Shown here: positions 39,212 to 49,797 of the stretch, piece after piece
How the letters are laid out: each line of letters opens with the position of its first letter
Position numbering within the stretch: the stretch's first letter is position 1
From: a virus
DNA: 52,784 bases
Reading direction: 5' to 3' (one strand)
Virus record (IMG/VR): IMGVR_UViG_3300036760_000035
Coordinates: 1 to 52,784 of that record
Position numbers and translations under genes: made by a program
Notes under the pieces: generated by a model
What the model saw: only the letters and a program-made list of their open reading frames with translations
What the model was told of the DNA's origin: nothing
Databases searched by the model: none

Positions 39212-42200
39212 ATGTTAATAGATGAAATTGCTTCTGGTCTAAAAAGATCGTCTGGCTTGTCGCGCAGTGGCTTGTTCTTCAAGCCGCGTAGCGGCTTTGA
39301 TCCTATTAACAGCATGTTCGATAATTCAAATCAGGATCAACCACAGATTGATGATGATCTTTTATCAAAGTTGCGAACGGCAATGCAACAACAGAATGCA
39401 TCTCCGCAAGACGTATATACTCCTCCGCAACAAGTTCCACAATACTTAACCCAGGCAGAGAAGCTGGCGAATATGGATGCCCAGACTGCCAATCTCCAAC
39501 AACGAACGCACGGATACCAAGGCGAGGGGCCAAGGACGCCAGATAGATCCACCCTGGATTTTGCTACACGTGGGCCGCGCCTTGATTATACTCACGATGA
39601 AACACTTTTTCCAACTCAATCACGCGAAAAAAGACTTCACTCCGAAATTCCAGATCCAACGGTGGCAGAGTTACTTGCTAATCCTCCAGAAAATGATGAC
39701 GCAACTATATGGGATCTTCCAAAGGACATCCTCCGAGGATTCTCTTCTGGTGGGGAAGCTGTTAATCAAATAGGCGGACTTGCCACAGGTTTCAAAAAGA
39801 GAGATCTTGGAACCAGTGCACTTGATCAGGTAAGAAGAATCCCGAAGGTTGGCGATCTCGCTGCTGAAATACTTGATGTAGGATTGGCCCCGGCCACATT
39901 GCTAACTATTGGTGCTGGTGGTGGTGTAGGAGCAGGAATACGCGGAGCTACTGCTGCAACAAAGTTTAGCCTTGCTGGTAAAATTGCCGCAGGCGCGGTA
40001 GAGCCAATGACATCTGGCCCACTTCTTAATAGGCTGACAGTTGAGATTGCAACACAAGTTGCCGGGATAGAAGCCAGTAAATATGTCAGTGAGCAACTTC
40101 CAGAAGATATGAATCCCTATGGACGGGTAGGAATAACTCTTACTGCTGGCTTATTTGCTGGAGTTGGAACAGCACACGGGATATCAAGAGCGCCGAGCGC
40201 GGCTCGTAAAGCAGTAGAAAATCCTAAGAACTTTGTATTATCAACTCCTGTCCGCTCTGGCATTGGCTTCGCAGCGGGATACACACAAGCAAAGATAAAC
40301 GGTCAGGATGATGAATCTGCTATTAGAGATGGGTTGGTCATGGCTGGTATTAGTGCATTAACAAAGAGTTTTGATAATAATCGTAATCGTGTTGTTGCTC
40401 GTATTCTGAAAGATACACATGGAGATGTGTTCACAACTACTGTTAAACAAATAGTAGAGAGTCCTAATTTCCCACAGAAGATACACTCAACTGATTTCTT
40501 TAAGATGCTTTCTGGTAAGACAAAGACCGAAGAGTTGCAATGGTCGGGGATTGATGACTTAGTATCCAGGCCAAGGATGCTTACAAAACAAGAGATATTA
40601 ACTCATATTGCTGATCATAATCTTGACATGAAAGAAGTGCAATACGATACCACAGAGGCAAAATACCGTGCTTATGCAGTTCCATTAGATAATGAATTAC
40701 CTGGATCATATAGAGCGTTTTTATTACAATTGCCAGAAAAACCATTTACACCTGAGATTAATTACTCAACTCAGAATTATATAGAATACGCAACGATTCA
40801 AAATTCTGATGGTAGTTATACTTGGTTAAAAAAATATCCTAATGAAAAGTGGGATACAGAGAATTCTACTGCACCTTCATATCATTCACCGGAAGAGTAT
40901 ATTCAATTCCGACAATCAAGAGGGGGCGGAAGTTTCAGACATCCTGATACCTTTACATCTAATCACTGGAGCGGAGAACCTAATGTTGTAGCACACATGA
41001 GGACATCTGATATTCCTAATCCAGACGGTGGCAAGACATTATTTGTCCATGAAATTCAATCTGACTGGCATCAAGAAGGAAGGCGAATGGGTTATGCTGG
41101 CGATACTTATCAAAAATTTATTGATGATGCCAGAAATCAAACAGATAGAAAAATAACACTAAAAGAAGAACTAAGAAGTAATCCATATCATGGAATGGAA
41201 ATACCACAGATAGAAAGTAAGGCCGCTGGCGGGGATAAAGTAGCCATTGATTATCTACAAAAAGATAAAGAATTAACTCAAATTGAAGCGACACTTAAGA
41301 ATTTGAAAGAGAAGAGTTCTACCGCCCTTGAAATATCGGGAGGGCGTAGGGAGTTTCGTCCGCCGCATGGCCCTTTTGAAAAAACATGGCATGATTTAGC
41401 AGTCAAGAGATTATTGAGATATGCCGCCGAGAATAACTACACAGAGATCATGCTTGCGCGTGGTGAGCAAATAGGCAAAGCCTCCATGCTTCCAAAGAAG
41501 TCATGGGGGTTTTATGATAAAACACTTCCAGATTCTTTTGAAAGAATTGGCAAGAAGCTAGGAGTTACAATTTCTCAGAAGGAGTCGGGCAGGGTTGTGA
41601 GATGGATTACTACTCCTGGAACAAGTTCAATGACTATCGAGAAGTTTAATACGATTCTTGAACAGGCTAGAATTTTAGCCACCACAGTTCCAAGTTCTGA
41701 ACATGGTCGTATCTTTGAAATATTTTCAGCATTACTCAGAATTAAAGCAGAGATAGATCTGAGCAGCCGCCCACCACGGCATATCTCAGTAAACTATTTT
41801 AGCGATGAGATAAACCAAACCCCTGGGTTAGCTGAATATCTGGCAGAGCGGGTTGGCGGAACTGCTAAGTCTAAGCCAGTCTATAATCCAGTAGCGATCA
41901 TTACGCCAAAGGCAAGAGATGTTATAACTGGCTCCCCGATTGCAATGTATTTCTCTGGCGGGGATACAGGCACTGCATGGCAGAATCTATGGCATGACGG
42001 CGCTCTGAGCGGTGTAGGAATGCTGTTAGGTGCCACACAGGGGGATACGTGGCAGGAGCGCGCCGAGAACGCAATCATCGGAGGAGTGGCTGCCCCTACG
42101 GCTTGGGGGAACATCATGCGTGGCGTTAGAACAATCAAAGGAACTGCCGTTCAACAACAGCCGAGAGGCGGTATGCTGGGTATGGTTGATCCAGAAGAAC

Positions 42201-45200
42201 TTAGAACACTTAGACAACAGACAATGAGTGCAGATCCCTCTGTTGCCTCTGCTGCCGAAAAAAGGTTAGAAGAGATTGGTAATCAGCAGTCATTAGAGAC
42301 TGTTAGTAGAAATCCCAAAATAGCAAGAACTATAAAACCTGATGAACTTAGTAATGAAGAATTGTTGCAACAGCTAGAGTCAGTTGCTGCGACTATGAAT
42401 GACATAGAAGTTGCAAAGTTAATGATTGAAAAAAACGTTGATGCTTTGCATGATATGAACATATCTAATGCCCAAATGGTAAGAGTGAAAGCTTTAATTG
42501 ATACTCTTCCCCCTGGCGAGCCAGACTTGATGGCTGGTGGTGGGAGATGGACAACTACATTAAAATTAAGTAATAAAATAGAAAATGAAATTCGTAGAAG
42601 AAAACTGTTTAATAGAATTGCAAAAAATACCTATAATGGTAAATACGGGTATCACCTCGACGGATCCATTGACGGCGAGCGGTTCAGTGTGCACGTAGGG
42701 TCAAGTGATCGTATTGATCCTTATATGTGGGCAAAAGACAACAATATGACGGAAGATGAATTTCGTCAATTGCAAACACAGGCACCAGAATCCAATGATA
42801 TTTTGTTTTCAAAACCAGTTATTAATAAAGATATGGAAATAATTAAACTTGGGAATAATCGTGGTGATCTAAGCGATGAACAATTTGACAAATATGTAAA
42901 AGATGTTGATGCAAGACGTGCACAAGAAGGCAAATCTGTCACTGGTCAAGACTATTCTACGATGGCCTTTGCCCCCACAAAGGCTTCTCGTAACACTGGA
43001 GGTATCAGCGCAGGGCAAGTAGCTACAAATGCAGCTGTTGGTGGGATCGTTGGTTTTTCTACTGGCGATGGAGATTTAGAAGACAGAATAAAGCGGGCAG
43101 GCATCACTGCTGGCATGGCAACACTTCTTGGAAACTACGCGAGCATGGGAACAACAAATCCCATGAGAGCTATTGTAAAATCTCAAGTGCAAGTTATAGT
43201 AAGAAAGAACATTCTTAAATCAGTTGGCACGTTTGAGTCAATAGACCCGTCCGATGCGCCATATCACCCGAAGTTTAATCCAGAAGGGAAGATCAGTGAA
43301 ACAACGTTTGCTATATCCCCTGGAGATCTTGAAAAAAGAGTTAAGACAATTGGTAACTATCCAAAGGTCGTTGGGGCAATTGCCGAGAGGCTTGGTATTA
43401 ATCCATCTGCTGCCGCGCATACGCCTATTCAAAAGGCATTGATTGCATATACGCAACTTCGTATTGAGGGTGCTGAGTTAACAAAAGCTGCTGTAACAGC
43501 AGCCCTTGACGGTGTATCTTCTAACATGCTTCTCAGAACGCCATTCGGCAGACTCGGTTCAATATTTCGTACAGATGAAAATCTTGTTATTAAAAGTGGT
43601 GCCTTAAAAGGTAGGGCCGTGCTCGATATTATGGAAACATATGCAACAGAACTAACAAACAGGGGAAACCTTTATGGCCCTGGCGTTGGTGCGTTATTGA
43701 ATAATACTCAAAAGGCATACATAGAGAGTGCTATGCAATTAAGATTAGACTCTGCATCATTGTTAAGAAATGCAGGAATTAATTCAGGGGTGGATATTGT
43801 AAAGGATGGAAAATTCTATTTCCATCGCAATGTTGTAGAAATCGAAGGCACGCGTCTTCACACTCGTTCTGATTCTGCCGCCGACAGATTTTACGATACA
43901 GTAGAAGACGGAGTCAAGAATGGCGTGAACTACTCTGATCCGAGAGAAGTTCTTGGCGCAGAGGTTGCGTCGGCATACGCCGCTGTCGCAGATAAGCAGA
44001 TAGCAGATTTTATTGTTGCACATGGGGTTGACCCTGATACAGTGCTTGATCCTGGACTACGTTTGAAACTTGATAAAGCACAGGTAGATTACAACGCTGC
44101 TGACCGAACGTGGCAAGATGTATCAAAGTTGTTAGAAGCAGATCCAACATCTACTGATTTACAGAAGATAATTGAAGTAGCTCATAAAGAAAGAACAGCA
44201 GCAAATAAAATTCTTCAACTGGAAAAGAAAGCTATAACCGAGGAACTCAGAAGGAATACACTGGCTGAGTCTTCCGGCTTGCTACTCCCGGCTTCAATGT
44301 TTGGAGGAGGCGGAACTGGTAATGTTCATGCATTGCCGTATAAACCGAGGATGGGAACAAATGTTCTTCTTAGACCGGAAGACAGAACATTGCTTATTCA
44401 GAAGCTTGGGCTTCATGGCGTTACGCCATCAAATGACAAAAACTTTATAAGCAACATCGTCATCGGCGTCGGTGGCGTAACGGCTGCTGGCCGCACGACA
44501 CTTGCAGGTTTCGACTGGGGGTTAGCATGGCTGCATCTTGCGCCGGTGGCTGGTAAAAGTCGTAAGGCATGGGCGATGGGAACTGCTGCTAACTTCATCG
44601 CTACTGTTAATCCTGGATTTGAAGCACGATATTTAAGAGATAATATTAAATCAATTGGCGAAATGGTTTCAAAGGGCGGAGTATCAATTGGAGACACTGA
44701 AAGATATCTAAGTAATGAAACCGGTGGGACAATTCCACGGACGCTCAGGCGCGCCGGGGAGCTTCCAGTAGTCGGTAAGGGTATTTCTGTTGCTGTATCT
44801 AACGTCGGCGCCCCGGTATTTAGACACACGCTCGGCAGGTTCGAAACAGGATACCAGTCCGGGTTGCTTGTTGCAAGGCACCAATTATGGAAGTCTATGG
44901 AAAACAGCTACAAGGGAAACGAACAAGGGCTTGGCAGACTTGTCAATAACCTTACTGGCGGATTAAACTCTTCTAAACTTGGTGTTGGGGCAGTACAAAA
45001 AGCATTTGAAGGAACATGGGTTGCGTTCTCCCCGCGCCTGGTCAGATCTTCCGCTGCGCTTATGGCAATGGCAGCACAACCATGGACAAAAGAAGGCAGA
45101 GATGCATTGAAGTCACTGGCAATCCTCGCCGGTGGCGTTACGCTTGCGTATGTTGCAATTGGCAAGGCAATGGGCAAGAGCGACGAAGATATTAAGAATG

Positions 45201-46681
45201 GTCTGAATCCTCTCTCTGGAAAACAATTTCTGTCTCACAAAATTGGAAATGACTGGATTGGTATGGGCGGCCAGATTCGTGCATTTACCCAACTGTTTGC
45301 AGGAACAGGCCGGGCAATGGCTACGGGAAATTGGGATGCATTTAAGTCTACGGACATTCAAGAGAATCCTGTGCTTGCATTGGTGGGCAGTCGTGCTTCC
45401 CCGTCTCTTGGCATGGTGCAAGCTGCTGTAGAAGCTGGTACTGGTGGCAACGTGGATGCGGTTGCATATCAAGACATCAACGGATGGAAAGACGTTGCCA
45501 GGTTATATGGAACATCCTACGTTCCATTCATAGCACAAGCTATAGCCGAAAGACAGGGGCCAACATCTCTAGCGGCGCAGTCAGTTGGACTTAGAACATC
45601 CCACGAAACAGCAACGGAAGTTAAGAATGCCAATTTTGGAGAAATGGGATTTACTGATCAGGATACAGGAAAACCAAAGACTGATATAAAACAAGCAAAC
45701 AAAGAAGAACTAAAGAAGTTCTATGATAAATATCCTGTCGAAAGGGTTGACGATCCTAATGATCAAGTCTCTAACTTTTATCATGCAATGCAGGATTCAC
45801 AGGATAGTTTCATTACTGACTTGAATGCCAAGCAGCAATTAGTTGGGCAGGGAGTTATGTCTCGGAACGAGTTTAGATTATGGTATTCAGATCGCGTCCA
45901 ACAGATGATGACAGAACGTGAACAGGTTGAGAGTATTTATCAACGAACACCAGCAGGTCGAGTGGGTTTCAAGGGAAGCGTTAGTGATTATATCAATAGT
46001 AAGAATATACAATCAGAAGACAAAGCGGTTGCCGATTACTATCAACTCGGCGATACAACATTAGATGCCAAAGGTAACTTTGATTTTGAAAAGTATCAAC
46101 AGGCGAAGGATAGTTTTCTCTCAGGGCTTGATGATAAGACTCGTGAATATGTTGTGCGTTGGGTAGACTCTAACAAACGGCCATTAACAAACAACATTGA
46201 AGAAGATCTTAAAAAGGCACAGGCGGTTACTAAGCCGTATTGGAGATTAGACGATCGTGTCTTTCAAGAATTTAAGAAGAGATCCCCCGTGTTAGCACAA
46301 TTCAAGGACTTGGAAGCTTTCAATAATAAGATGGAGTCTGATGCAAAGAAGGCTGGATTACCAGTTGCTTCTATCAAACAATATTATGCAAGCAAGATTA
46401 AAGACATTAGAAAACTTGATGAAGTAACAGCCTTAATTAAAAAACAGTATAAACTGCAACATCCGTCTGTTGATAAAGCATTAAATGACTGGTATGATAT
46501 TAAGCCTGCTAATGCTCTTGCGATAGTTGCTAATAATCTGGGGTACGGAGATTTGAATCAGTTGGCGGCGCAGACTCTTCCATACACCATCAGACAAAAG
46601 TCCCAAGCGGATAAACTCGCTGAATCTATGGCACTTACACAATCAGGTAGAAGAACACAATCTAGTAGCAGATATAGGTAA
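39212..46681 (+). CDS. Giant polyvalent virion protein
   Basis: 2489 residues, the largest gene. N-terminal 170 residues are disordered and Gln-rich; about 210-390 contain glycine-rich hydrophobic helices (LLTIGAGGGVGAGI, LTAGLFAGVGTAHG) that could insert in membrane. Around 550-800 lies a segment seen in phage polyvalent proteins: NVVAHMRTSDI, LFVHEIQSDWHQEGRRMGY, PFEKTWHDLAVKRLLRYAAENNY. A second glycine-helix block (about 1270-1320) and long helical C-terminal domains follow. Likely packaged in the head and ejected with the DNA. No peptidoglycan hydrolase motif was found. Confidence 0.75.
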   Translation: MLIDEIASGLKRSSGLSRSGLFFKPRSGFDPINSMFDNSNQDQPQIDDDLLSKLRTAMQQQNASPQDVYTPPQQVPQYLTQAEKLANMDAQTANLQQRTHGYQGEGPRTPDRSTLDFATRGPRLDYTHDETLFPTQSREKRLHSEIPDPTVAELLANPPENDDATIWDLPKDILRGFSSGGEAVNQIGGLATGFKKRDLGTSALDQVRRIPKVGDLAAEILDVGLAPATLLTIGAGGGVGAGIRGATAATKFSLAGKIAAGAVEPMTSGPLLNRLTVEIATQVAGIEASKYVSEQLPEDMNPYGRVGITLTAGLFAGVGTAHGISRAPSAARKAVENPKNFVLSTPVRSGIGFAAGYTQAKINGQDDESAIRDGLVMAGISALTKSFDNNRNRVVARILKDTHGDVFTTTVKQIVESPNFPQKIHSTDFFKMLSGKTKTEELQWSGIDDLVSRPRMLTKQEILTHIADHNLDMKEVQYDTTEAKYRAYAVPLDNELPGSYRAFLLQLPEKPFTPEINYSTQNYIEYATIQNSDGSYTWLKKYPNEKWDTENSTAPSYHSPEEYIQFRQSRGGGSFRHPDTFTSNHWSGEPNVVAHMRTSDIPNPDGGKTLFVHEIQSDWHQEGRRMGYAGDTYQKFIDDARNQTDRKITLKEELRSNPYHGMEIPQIESKAAGGDKVAIDYLQKDKELTQIEATLKNLKEKSSTALEISGGRREFRPPHGPFEKTWHDLAVKRLLRYAAENNYTEIMLARGEQIGKASMLPKKSWGFYDKTLPDSFERIGKKLGVTISQKESGRVVRWITTPGTSSMTIEKFNTILEQARILATTVPSSEHGRIFEIFSALLRIKAEIDLSSRPPRHISVNYFSDEINQTPGLAEYLAERVGGTAKSKPVYNPVAIITPKARDVITGSPIAMYFSGGDTGTAWQNLWHDGALSGVGMLLGATQGDTWQERAENAIIGGVAAPTAWGNIMRGVRTIKGTAVQQQPRGGMLGMVDPEELRTLRQQTMSADPSVASAAEKRLEEIGNQQSLETVSRNPKIARTIKPDELSNEELLQQLESVAATMNDIEVAKLMIEKNVDALHDMNISNAQMVRVKALIDTLPPGEPDLMAGGGRWTTTLKLSNKIENEIRRRKLFNRIAKNTYNGKYGYHLDGSIDGERFSVHVGSSDRIDPYMWAKDNNMTEDEFRQLQTQAPESNDILFSKPVINKDMEIIKLGNNRGDLSDEQFDKYVKDVDARRAQEGKSVTGQDYSTMAFAPTKASRNTGGISAGQVATNAAVGGIVGFSTGDGDLEDRIKRAGITAGMATLLGNYASMGTTNPMRAIVKSQVQVIVRKNILKSVGTFESIDPSDAPYHPKFNPEGKISETTFAISPGDLEKRVKTIGNYPKVVGAIAERLGINPSAAAHTPIQKALIAYTQLRIEGAELTKAAVTAALDGVSSNMLLRTPFGRLGSIFRTDENLVIKSGALKGRAVLDIMETYATELTNRGNLYGPGVGALLNNTQKAYIESAMQLRLDSASLLRNAGINSGVDIVKDGKFYFHRNVVEIEGTRLHTRSDSAADRFYDTVEDGVKNGVNYSDPREVLGAEVASAYAAVADKQIADFIVAHGVDPDTVLDPGLRLKLDKAQVDYNAADRTWQDVSKLLEADPTSTDLQKIIEVAHKERTAANKILQLEKKAITEELRRNTLAESSGLLLPASMFGGGGTGNVHALPYKPRMGTNVLLRPEDRTLLIQKLGLHGVTPSNDKNFISNIVIGVGGVTAAGRTTLAGFDWGLAWLHLAPVAGKSRKAWAMGTAANFIATVNPGFEARYLRDNIKSIGEMVSKGGVSIGDTERYLSNETGGTIPRTLRRAGELPVVGKGISVAVSNVGAPVFRHTLGRFETGYQSGLLVARHQLWKSMENSYKGNEQGLGRLVNNLTGGLNSSKLGVGAVQKAFEGTWVAFSPRLVRSSAALMAMAAQPWTKEGRDALKSLAILAGGVTLAYVAIGKAMGKSDEDIKNGLNPLSGKQFLSHKIGNDWIGMGGQIRAFTQLFAGTGRAMATGNWDAFKSTDIQENPVLALVGSRASPSLGMVQAAVEAGTGGNVDAVAYQDINGWKDVARLYGTSYVPFIAQAIAERQGPTSLAAQSVGLRTSHETATEVKNANFGEMGFTDQDTGKPKTDIKQANKEELKKFYDKYPVERVDDPNDQVSNFYHAMQDSQDSFITDLNAKQQLVGQGVMSRNEFRLWYSDRVQQMMTEREQVESIYQRTPAGRVGFKGSVSDYINSKNIQSEDKAVADYYQLGDTTLDAKGNFDFEKYQQAKDSFLSGLDDKTREYVVRWVDSNKRPLTNNIEEDLKKAQAVTKPYWRLDDRVFQEFKKRSPVLAQFKDLEAFNNKMESDAKKAGLPVASIKQYYASKIKDIRKLDEVTALIKKQYKLQHPSVDKALNDWYDIKPANALAIVANNLGYGDLNQLAAQTLPYTIRQKSQADKLAESMALTQSGRRTQSSSRYR

Positions 46682-46685
46682 CACA

Positions 46686-46706
46686 CACAATTAATTGTGA
46701 TACAAT
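46686..46706 (+). promoter_or_regulatory. Palindrome overlapping an extended -10 promoter
   Basis: CACAATTAATTGTG is a perfect 14-bp palindrome, and TGATACAAT (extended -10, TACAAT 46701-46706) overlaps its right end. Reads into the scaffold and capsid genes. The palindrome could be an operator. Confidence 0.5.
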
Positions 46707-46734
46707 AAACATAACATAAATTGGAGGTACCACT

Positions 46735-47601
46735 TTGGCAAAGCGCGCGAATGAACGCGACGAAGTAGATGACGACGTTGACGAAGAGTATGAGGAATAC
46801 GAAGACGAAAACGAAGACGACTATGACGATGACGAACAGGAAGATGAGCAAGAAGATGATGATGAAGAGCTAGACCCTAGAACACAGAAGGCATTTAATG
46901 CTTATCGAGAAGAATGGGAAAAGAAAGTCATTGATCAACTTTCAAGTGGAGATACTAATTCGCCTATCTACAAAGGAATGCAGAAGGTAGTTAGTAAGAA
47001 AGACCAGGAATTAAGAGATGCTCGTAGTGCTCTGACGAGTCTCGCCCAGGAAATCGACAAAGTAAACTCAATCAACGAAACTAATGTAGAGGCAACGAAA
47101 GTAGCCTTCGAGGTTCTTAATGATTTACTTGACGATGATGGGAAAGCCGCACTGGCTAACAGGTTGCAACAACGCGGAAACGAATTAAAGTCGAAGCAGT
47201 TGGAAAAGCGTGTAGAAGCCTTGGGCAACCAGCGACAACAGCAAGGGCAAGGGGCGCAACAACAAGGCGATGAAGATGCTTTTAAGGAGTATCGAAAAAA
47301 GGCAACTCAAACACTTAAGAATCTTGCTAAGAGAGCCGGGGTTGACCCGGAGAGCAGGGATCTAGAGTATGGAGACGAGCAGGAACCATTAGTCGATAGA
47401 ATGGAGAAGTTTGAAAAGTCTCTTGACAAGGCTCTTGAAAAGGGACAGGACGAAAACATTCGAAAGGTGAGGCAAAAGATTACTCCACCCAGGACAAGAA
47501 ATGGAACCGAAGGCGGGCCACAACGAAGGGCTCAGACCGGAAACGATCTTATGAGTGCCGCAGCCGCTGATCTTGTAGCGCAAATGCGAAAACTTATGTA
47601 A
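46735..47601 (+). CDS. Capsid scaffolding protein
   Basis: 288 residues from a TTG with GGAGG nine bases upstream. The first 50 residues are almost wholly Asp/Glu; the rest is helical and coiled-coil-like with a Gln-rich stretch (about 163-178) and a basic C-terminus (KVRQKITPPRTRN). An acidic, helical protein just before the major capsid gene is the usual scaffold. Confidence 0.8.
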   Translation: MAKRANERDEVDDDVDEEYEEYEDENEDDYDDDEQEDEQEDDDEELDPRTQKAFNAYREEWEKKVIDQLSSGDTNSPIYKGMQKVVSKKDQELRDARSALTSLAQEIDKVNSINETNVEATKVAFEVLNDLLDDDGKAALANRLQQRGNELKSKQLEKRVEALGNQRQQQGQGAQQQGDEDAFKEYRKKATQTLKNLAKRAGVDPESRDLEYGDEQEPLVDRMEKFEKSLDKALEKGQDENIRKVRQKITPPRTRNGTEGGPQRRAQTGNDLMSAAAADLVAQMRKLM

Positions 47602-47613
47602 TAGGAGAAAGTT

Positions 47614-48645
47614 ATGGGAGTAGTTCTCAATCTCGTTGATGTTCAACGTAAAAAGATGAAGGCTAAAGACCCTGCTGGCGCTGCTGTTGTGGAACAGTTT
47701 ATTCAAGAGTGTGACATTGCTGCACTTCTTCCGTTTGAAACATTAGGCACGACCGAAGTTTCACATCGTAGAACAAATTCAATTCCAACAATCGGATTCA
47801 GACAGGGTAGAGGAACATCCTTCGGCACAGTTGCCGGTACAACAACCGACAAGGTTATGGATGCAGTATTCGACATGGGTGCCCAGGTCGATGCTGACAA
47901 GACTGATATCATGGACAAGGAAGCCGGTGATATCATAGGCGATAGAATTAAGGAAGCAACACGTGGAATGACGTGGACATTCCTCGATTATTTCTACAAC
48001 GGCGATCACGCAGTCGAGCCACACGGCTTTGAGGGCGTCAAGGTCAGACTTGCCAATCTTGGCGCTGGCCAGATTGTTTATGGTAATGCTTCTAACGCGG
48101 AGCTAGATGTTCGCGCATCTGCTTCACCTTCTGACGCAACACTGTATACATTCCTCGATAAGATCGACGAGACGATTGATCAATGTGACGGACACACGCC
48201 AGATATTGCCATCACAAGTTCTGACTTCATTGCAACACTGAGAAGTGTGCTAAGAAGACTTGGCAAGTATACAGAGAGACCGCTCGAAGGGCCTGGTAAG
48301 TTCGGTGACAATAGACGGAGAACATCCGCCAATCTGGTCAATCAACCAGTTCTTATCTACCCGGAGGAAAAGGGCGTCAAGTGGTATGACATGGGATTTA
48401 AGGCAGACCAAACAACGAGAGTTGTTGGTATAGAAACAGTTAACTCTGTTGCCTGCCGTCCGGTGGTTTTCCTTAAGATTGGTAAGCCATATCTTTATGG
48501 AATCCAACAATACGATATAACAGTGTCTAAGGCTGAGAAGCTTGACGACGGTGTTACTTTCAGAACAACAATCGACTGGCCCGTGGGTCTTCATCATGTT
48601 CATATTAAGAGCATGTCGAAACTTGCTGGCGTCAGAGTGGCATAA
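47614..48645 (+). CDS. Major capsid protein
   Basis: 343 residues with AGGAG upstream. N-terminal helix (EQFIQECDIAALLPFETLG), then RRTNSIPTIGFRQGRGTSFG and a long mixed alpha/beta body ending LHHVHIKSMSKLAGVRVA. Size, position after the scaffold and before a cement-like protein fit an HK97-fold capsid subunit. Codon choice is regular, as in strongly expressed genes. Assignment is by context and pattern. Confidence 0.8.
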   Translation: MGVVLNLVDVQRKKMKAKDPAGAAVVEQFIQECDIAALLPFETLGTTEVSHRRTNSIPTIGFRQGRGTSFGTVAGTTTDKVMDAVFDMGAQVDADKTDIMDKEAGDIIGDRIKEATRGMTWTFLDYFYNGDHAVEPHGFEGVKVRLANLGAGQIVYGNASNAELDVRASASPSDATLYTFLDKIDETIDQCDGHTPDIAITSSDFIATLRSVLRRLGKYTERPLEGPGKFGDNRRRTSANLVNQPVLIYPEEKGVKWYDMGFKADQTTRVVGIETVNSVACRPVVFLKIGKPYLYGIQQYDITVSKAEKLDDGVTFRTTIDWPVGLHHVHIKSMSKLAGVRVA

Positions 48646-48656
48646 GGAGGAGTAAA

Positions 48657-49100
48657 ATGAGAGATTCAAGAATCACGCTATTCGCCGGACTGCCAGTCAC
48701 TATCAACTCGGCTATAACAACAACCGGTAGCACACTTGATTTCAAGGCTGGCGTGGGCCAGTATGTCGGCGATTACTTTGAGGGGTCTCCCGGAAGCCTT
48801 CCGGTAGAGTTAATGTTCTCCAGTATTACCAGTACAAATAACAATGCCGTAGTCACATGGGAAGTTTCTGATAATGGTTCAAACTGGGTAGTGGATCAAG
48901 AGATTTATAGCGGTGAATTATCTGTCACCATGGGAACACTTGGAACCAAGGTCATTCTTCCAACAAGGCTTAATACCCCAAGGCGGTATGGAAGATTGAA
49001 GGTAGTTACGTCAGGAATGTCTGGTAGTTCCTTCATTCTTAACGCCTGGGTAAGCGACGGCGTTACAGACTTTGCTAGGGCAACTCAGATCAGAGTTTAG
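48657..49100 (+). CDS. Capsid cement/decoration-like protein
   Basis: 147 residues, GGAGG upstream. All-beta, with STNNNAVVTWEVSDNGSNWVV and a regular strand pattern reminiscent of Bbp16-type capsid cement proteins that follow the capsid gene in podoviruses. A terminator follows at 49127. Confidence 0.65.
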   Translation: MRDSRITLFAGLPVTINSAITTTGSTLDFKAGVGQYVGDYFEGSPGSLPVELMFSSITSTNNNAVVTWEVSDNGSNWVVDQEIYSGELSVTMGTLGTKVILPTRLNTPRRYGRLKVVTSGMSGSSFILNAWVSDGVTDFARATQIRV

Positions 49101-49126
49101 TAACTACGACATTTAGTAGAATAATT

Positions 49127-49144
49127 GGCCCTTGAAAGAGGGCC
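49127..49144 (+). terminator. Rho-independent terminator after capsid genes
   Basis: GGCCCTT-GAAA-GAGGGCC hairpin (with one G-T pair) followed by TTTATT. Confidence 0.75.
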
Positions 49145-49154
49145 TTTATTCATA

Positions 49155-49163
49155 TGTTATAAT
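49155..49163 (+). promoter_or_regulatory. Extended -10 promoter
   Basis: TGTTATAAT: TG, one base, then TATAAT (49158-49163), about 28 bases before the TTG at 49191. TTGAAA at 49132 is 20 bases upstream, too far for a good -35, but an extended -10 can work alone. Confidence 0.6.
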
Positions 49164-49190
49164 AAATGTATCTAAAACAGGGGTATAATT

Positions 49191-49550
49191 TTGATCGCTA
49201 GAAAAAGACACGAGGAAGCCACCACAGATGGTAAGTACCTCTATATTGTAGAAACATTCCTGCGAGATCCGGCGACGTTAAAGATTGATTATACGAAGCA
49301 ATCGAAGTTCACAGGGAGGCGACTAGGTGTCAACTTTGTAAACGGCAAAGGAAAGACCAAGCACAGAAATAAGGCAATCTATTTCTCTGGTGTACTGGAG
49401 TACCGAGTCTCTCTTAACAAAGAAGATAAACCATGGATAGAGATTGACGAAGATGGACAGAAGAATACAGAAACCCTCGGGGACGATGACGAACTGTATT
49501 TGACAGAGGAAGAGATTGAAGATGATGAGAGTGTGTTAAGTGGAACGTAA
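49191..49550 (+). CDS. Hypothetical head-region protein (TTG start)
   Basis: 119 residues from TTG. Mixed beta character (KYLYIVETFLRDPATLKIDY) and an acidic C-terminus (EEEIEDDE). No family is recognised; position suggests a head-completion role. Confidence 0.65.
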   Translation: MIARKRHEEATTDGKYLYIVETFLRDPATLKIDYTKQSKFTGRRLGVNFVNGKGKTKHRNKAIYFSGVLEYRVSLNKEDKPWIEIDEDGQKNTETLGDDDELYLTEEEIEDDESVLSGT

Positions 49551-49797
49551 CAGATTGCCGAAGCCTGTTCCTGTTCAGCGAGAAGTGTTTGAGGATATGC
49601 CAATGATAGTTGTGCCACCCGAACCACAGACCGTGCAGATGGACATCCAGGCACTGGCTAACCAATATAACATTCTTACTAATCTTGTTTCTGAAAACAT
49701 ACAATTGAGACAATACGTAGCCAAGCTAGAAGAGGCAGTGAAGCTTCTCCAGCTTACGCAAAAGGGAGAAGCTAATGGCGAGACCAAGACAGAATAA
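49540..49797 (+). CDS. Coiled-coil hypothetical protein (GTG start)
   Basis: 85 residues; GTG overlaps the previous stop region. Pro-rich first 30 residues, then a coiled coil (ALANQYNILTNLVSENIQLRQYVAKLEEAVKLL). Overlaps the next start. Confidence 0.6.
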   Translation: MERNRLPKPVPVQREVFEDMPMIVVPPEPQTVQMDIQALANQYNILTNLVSENIQLRQYVAKLEEAVKLLQLTQKGEANGETKTE

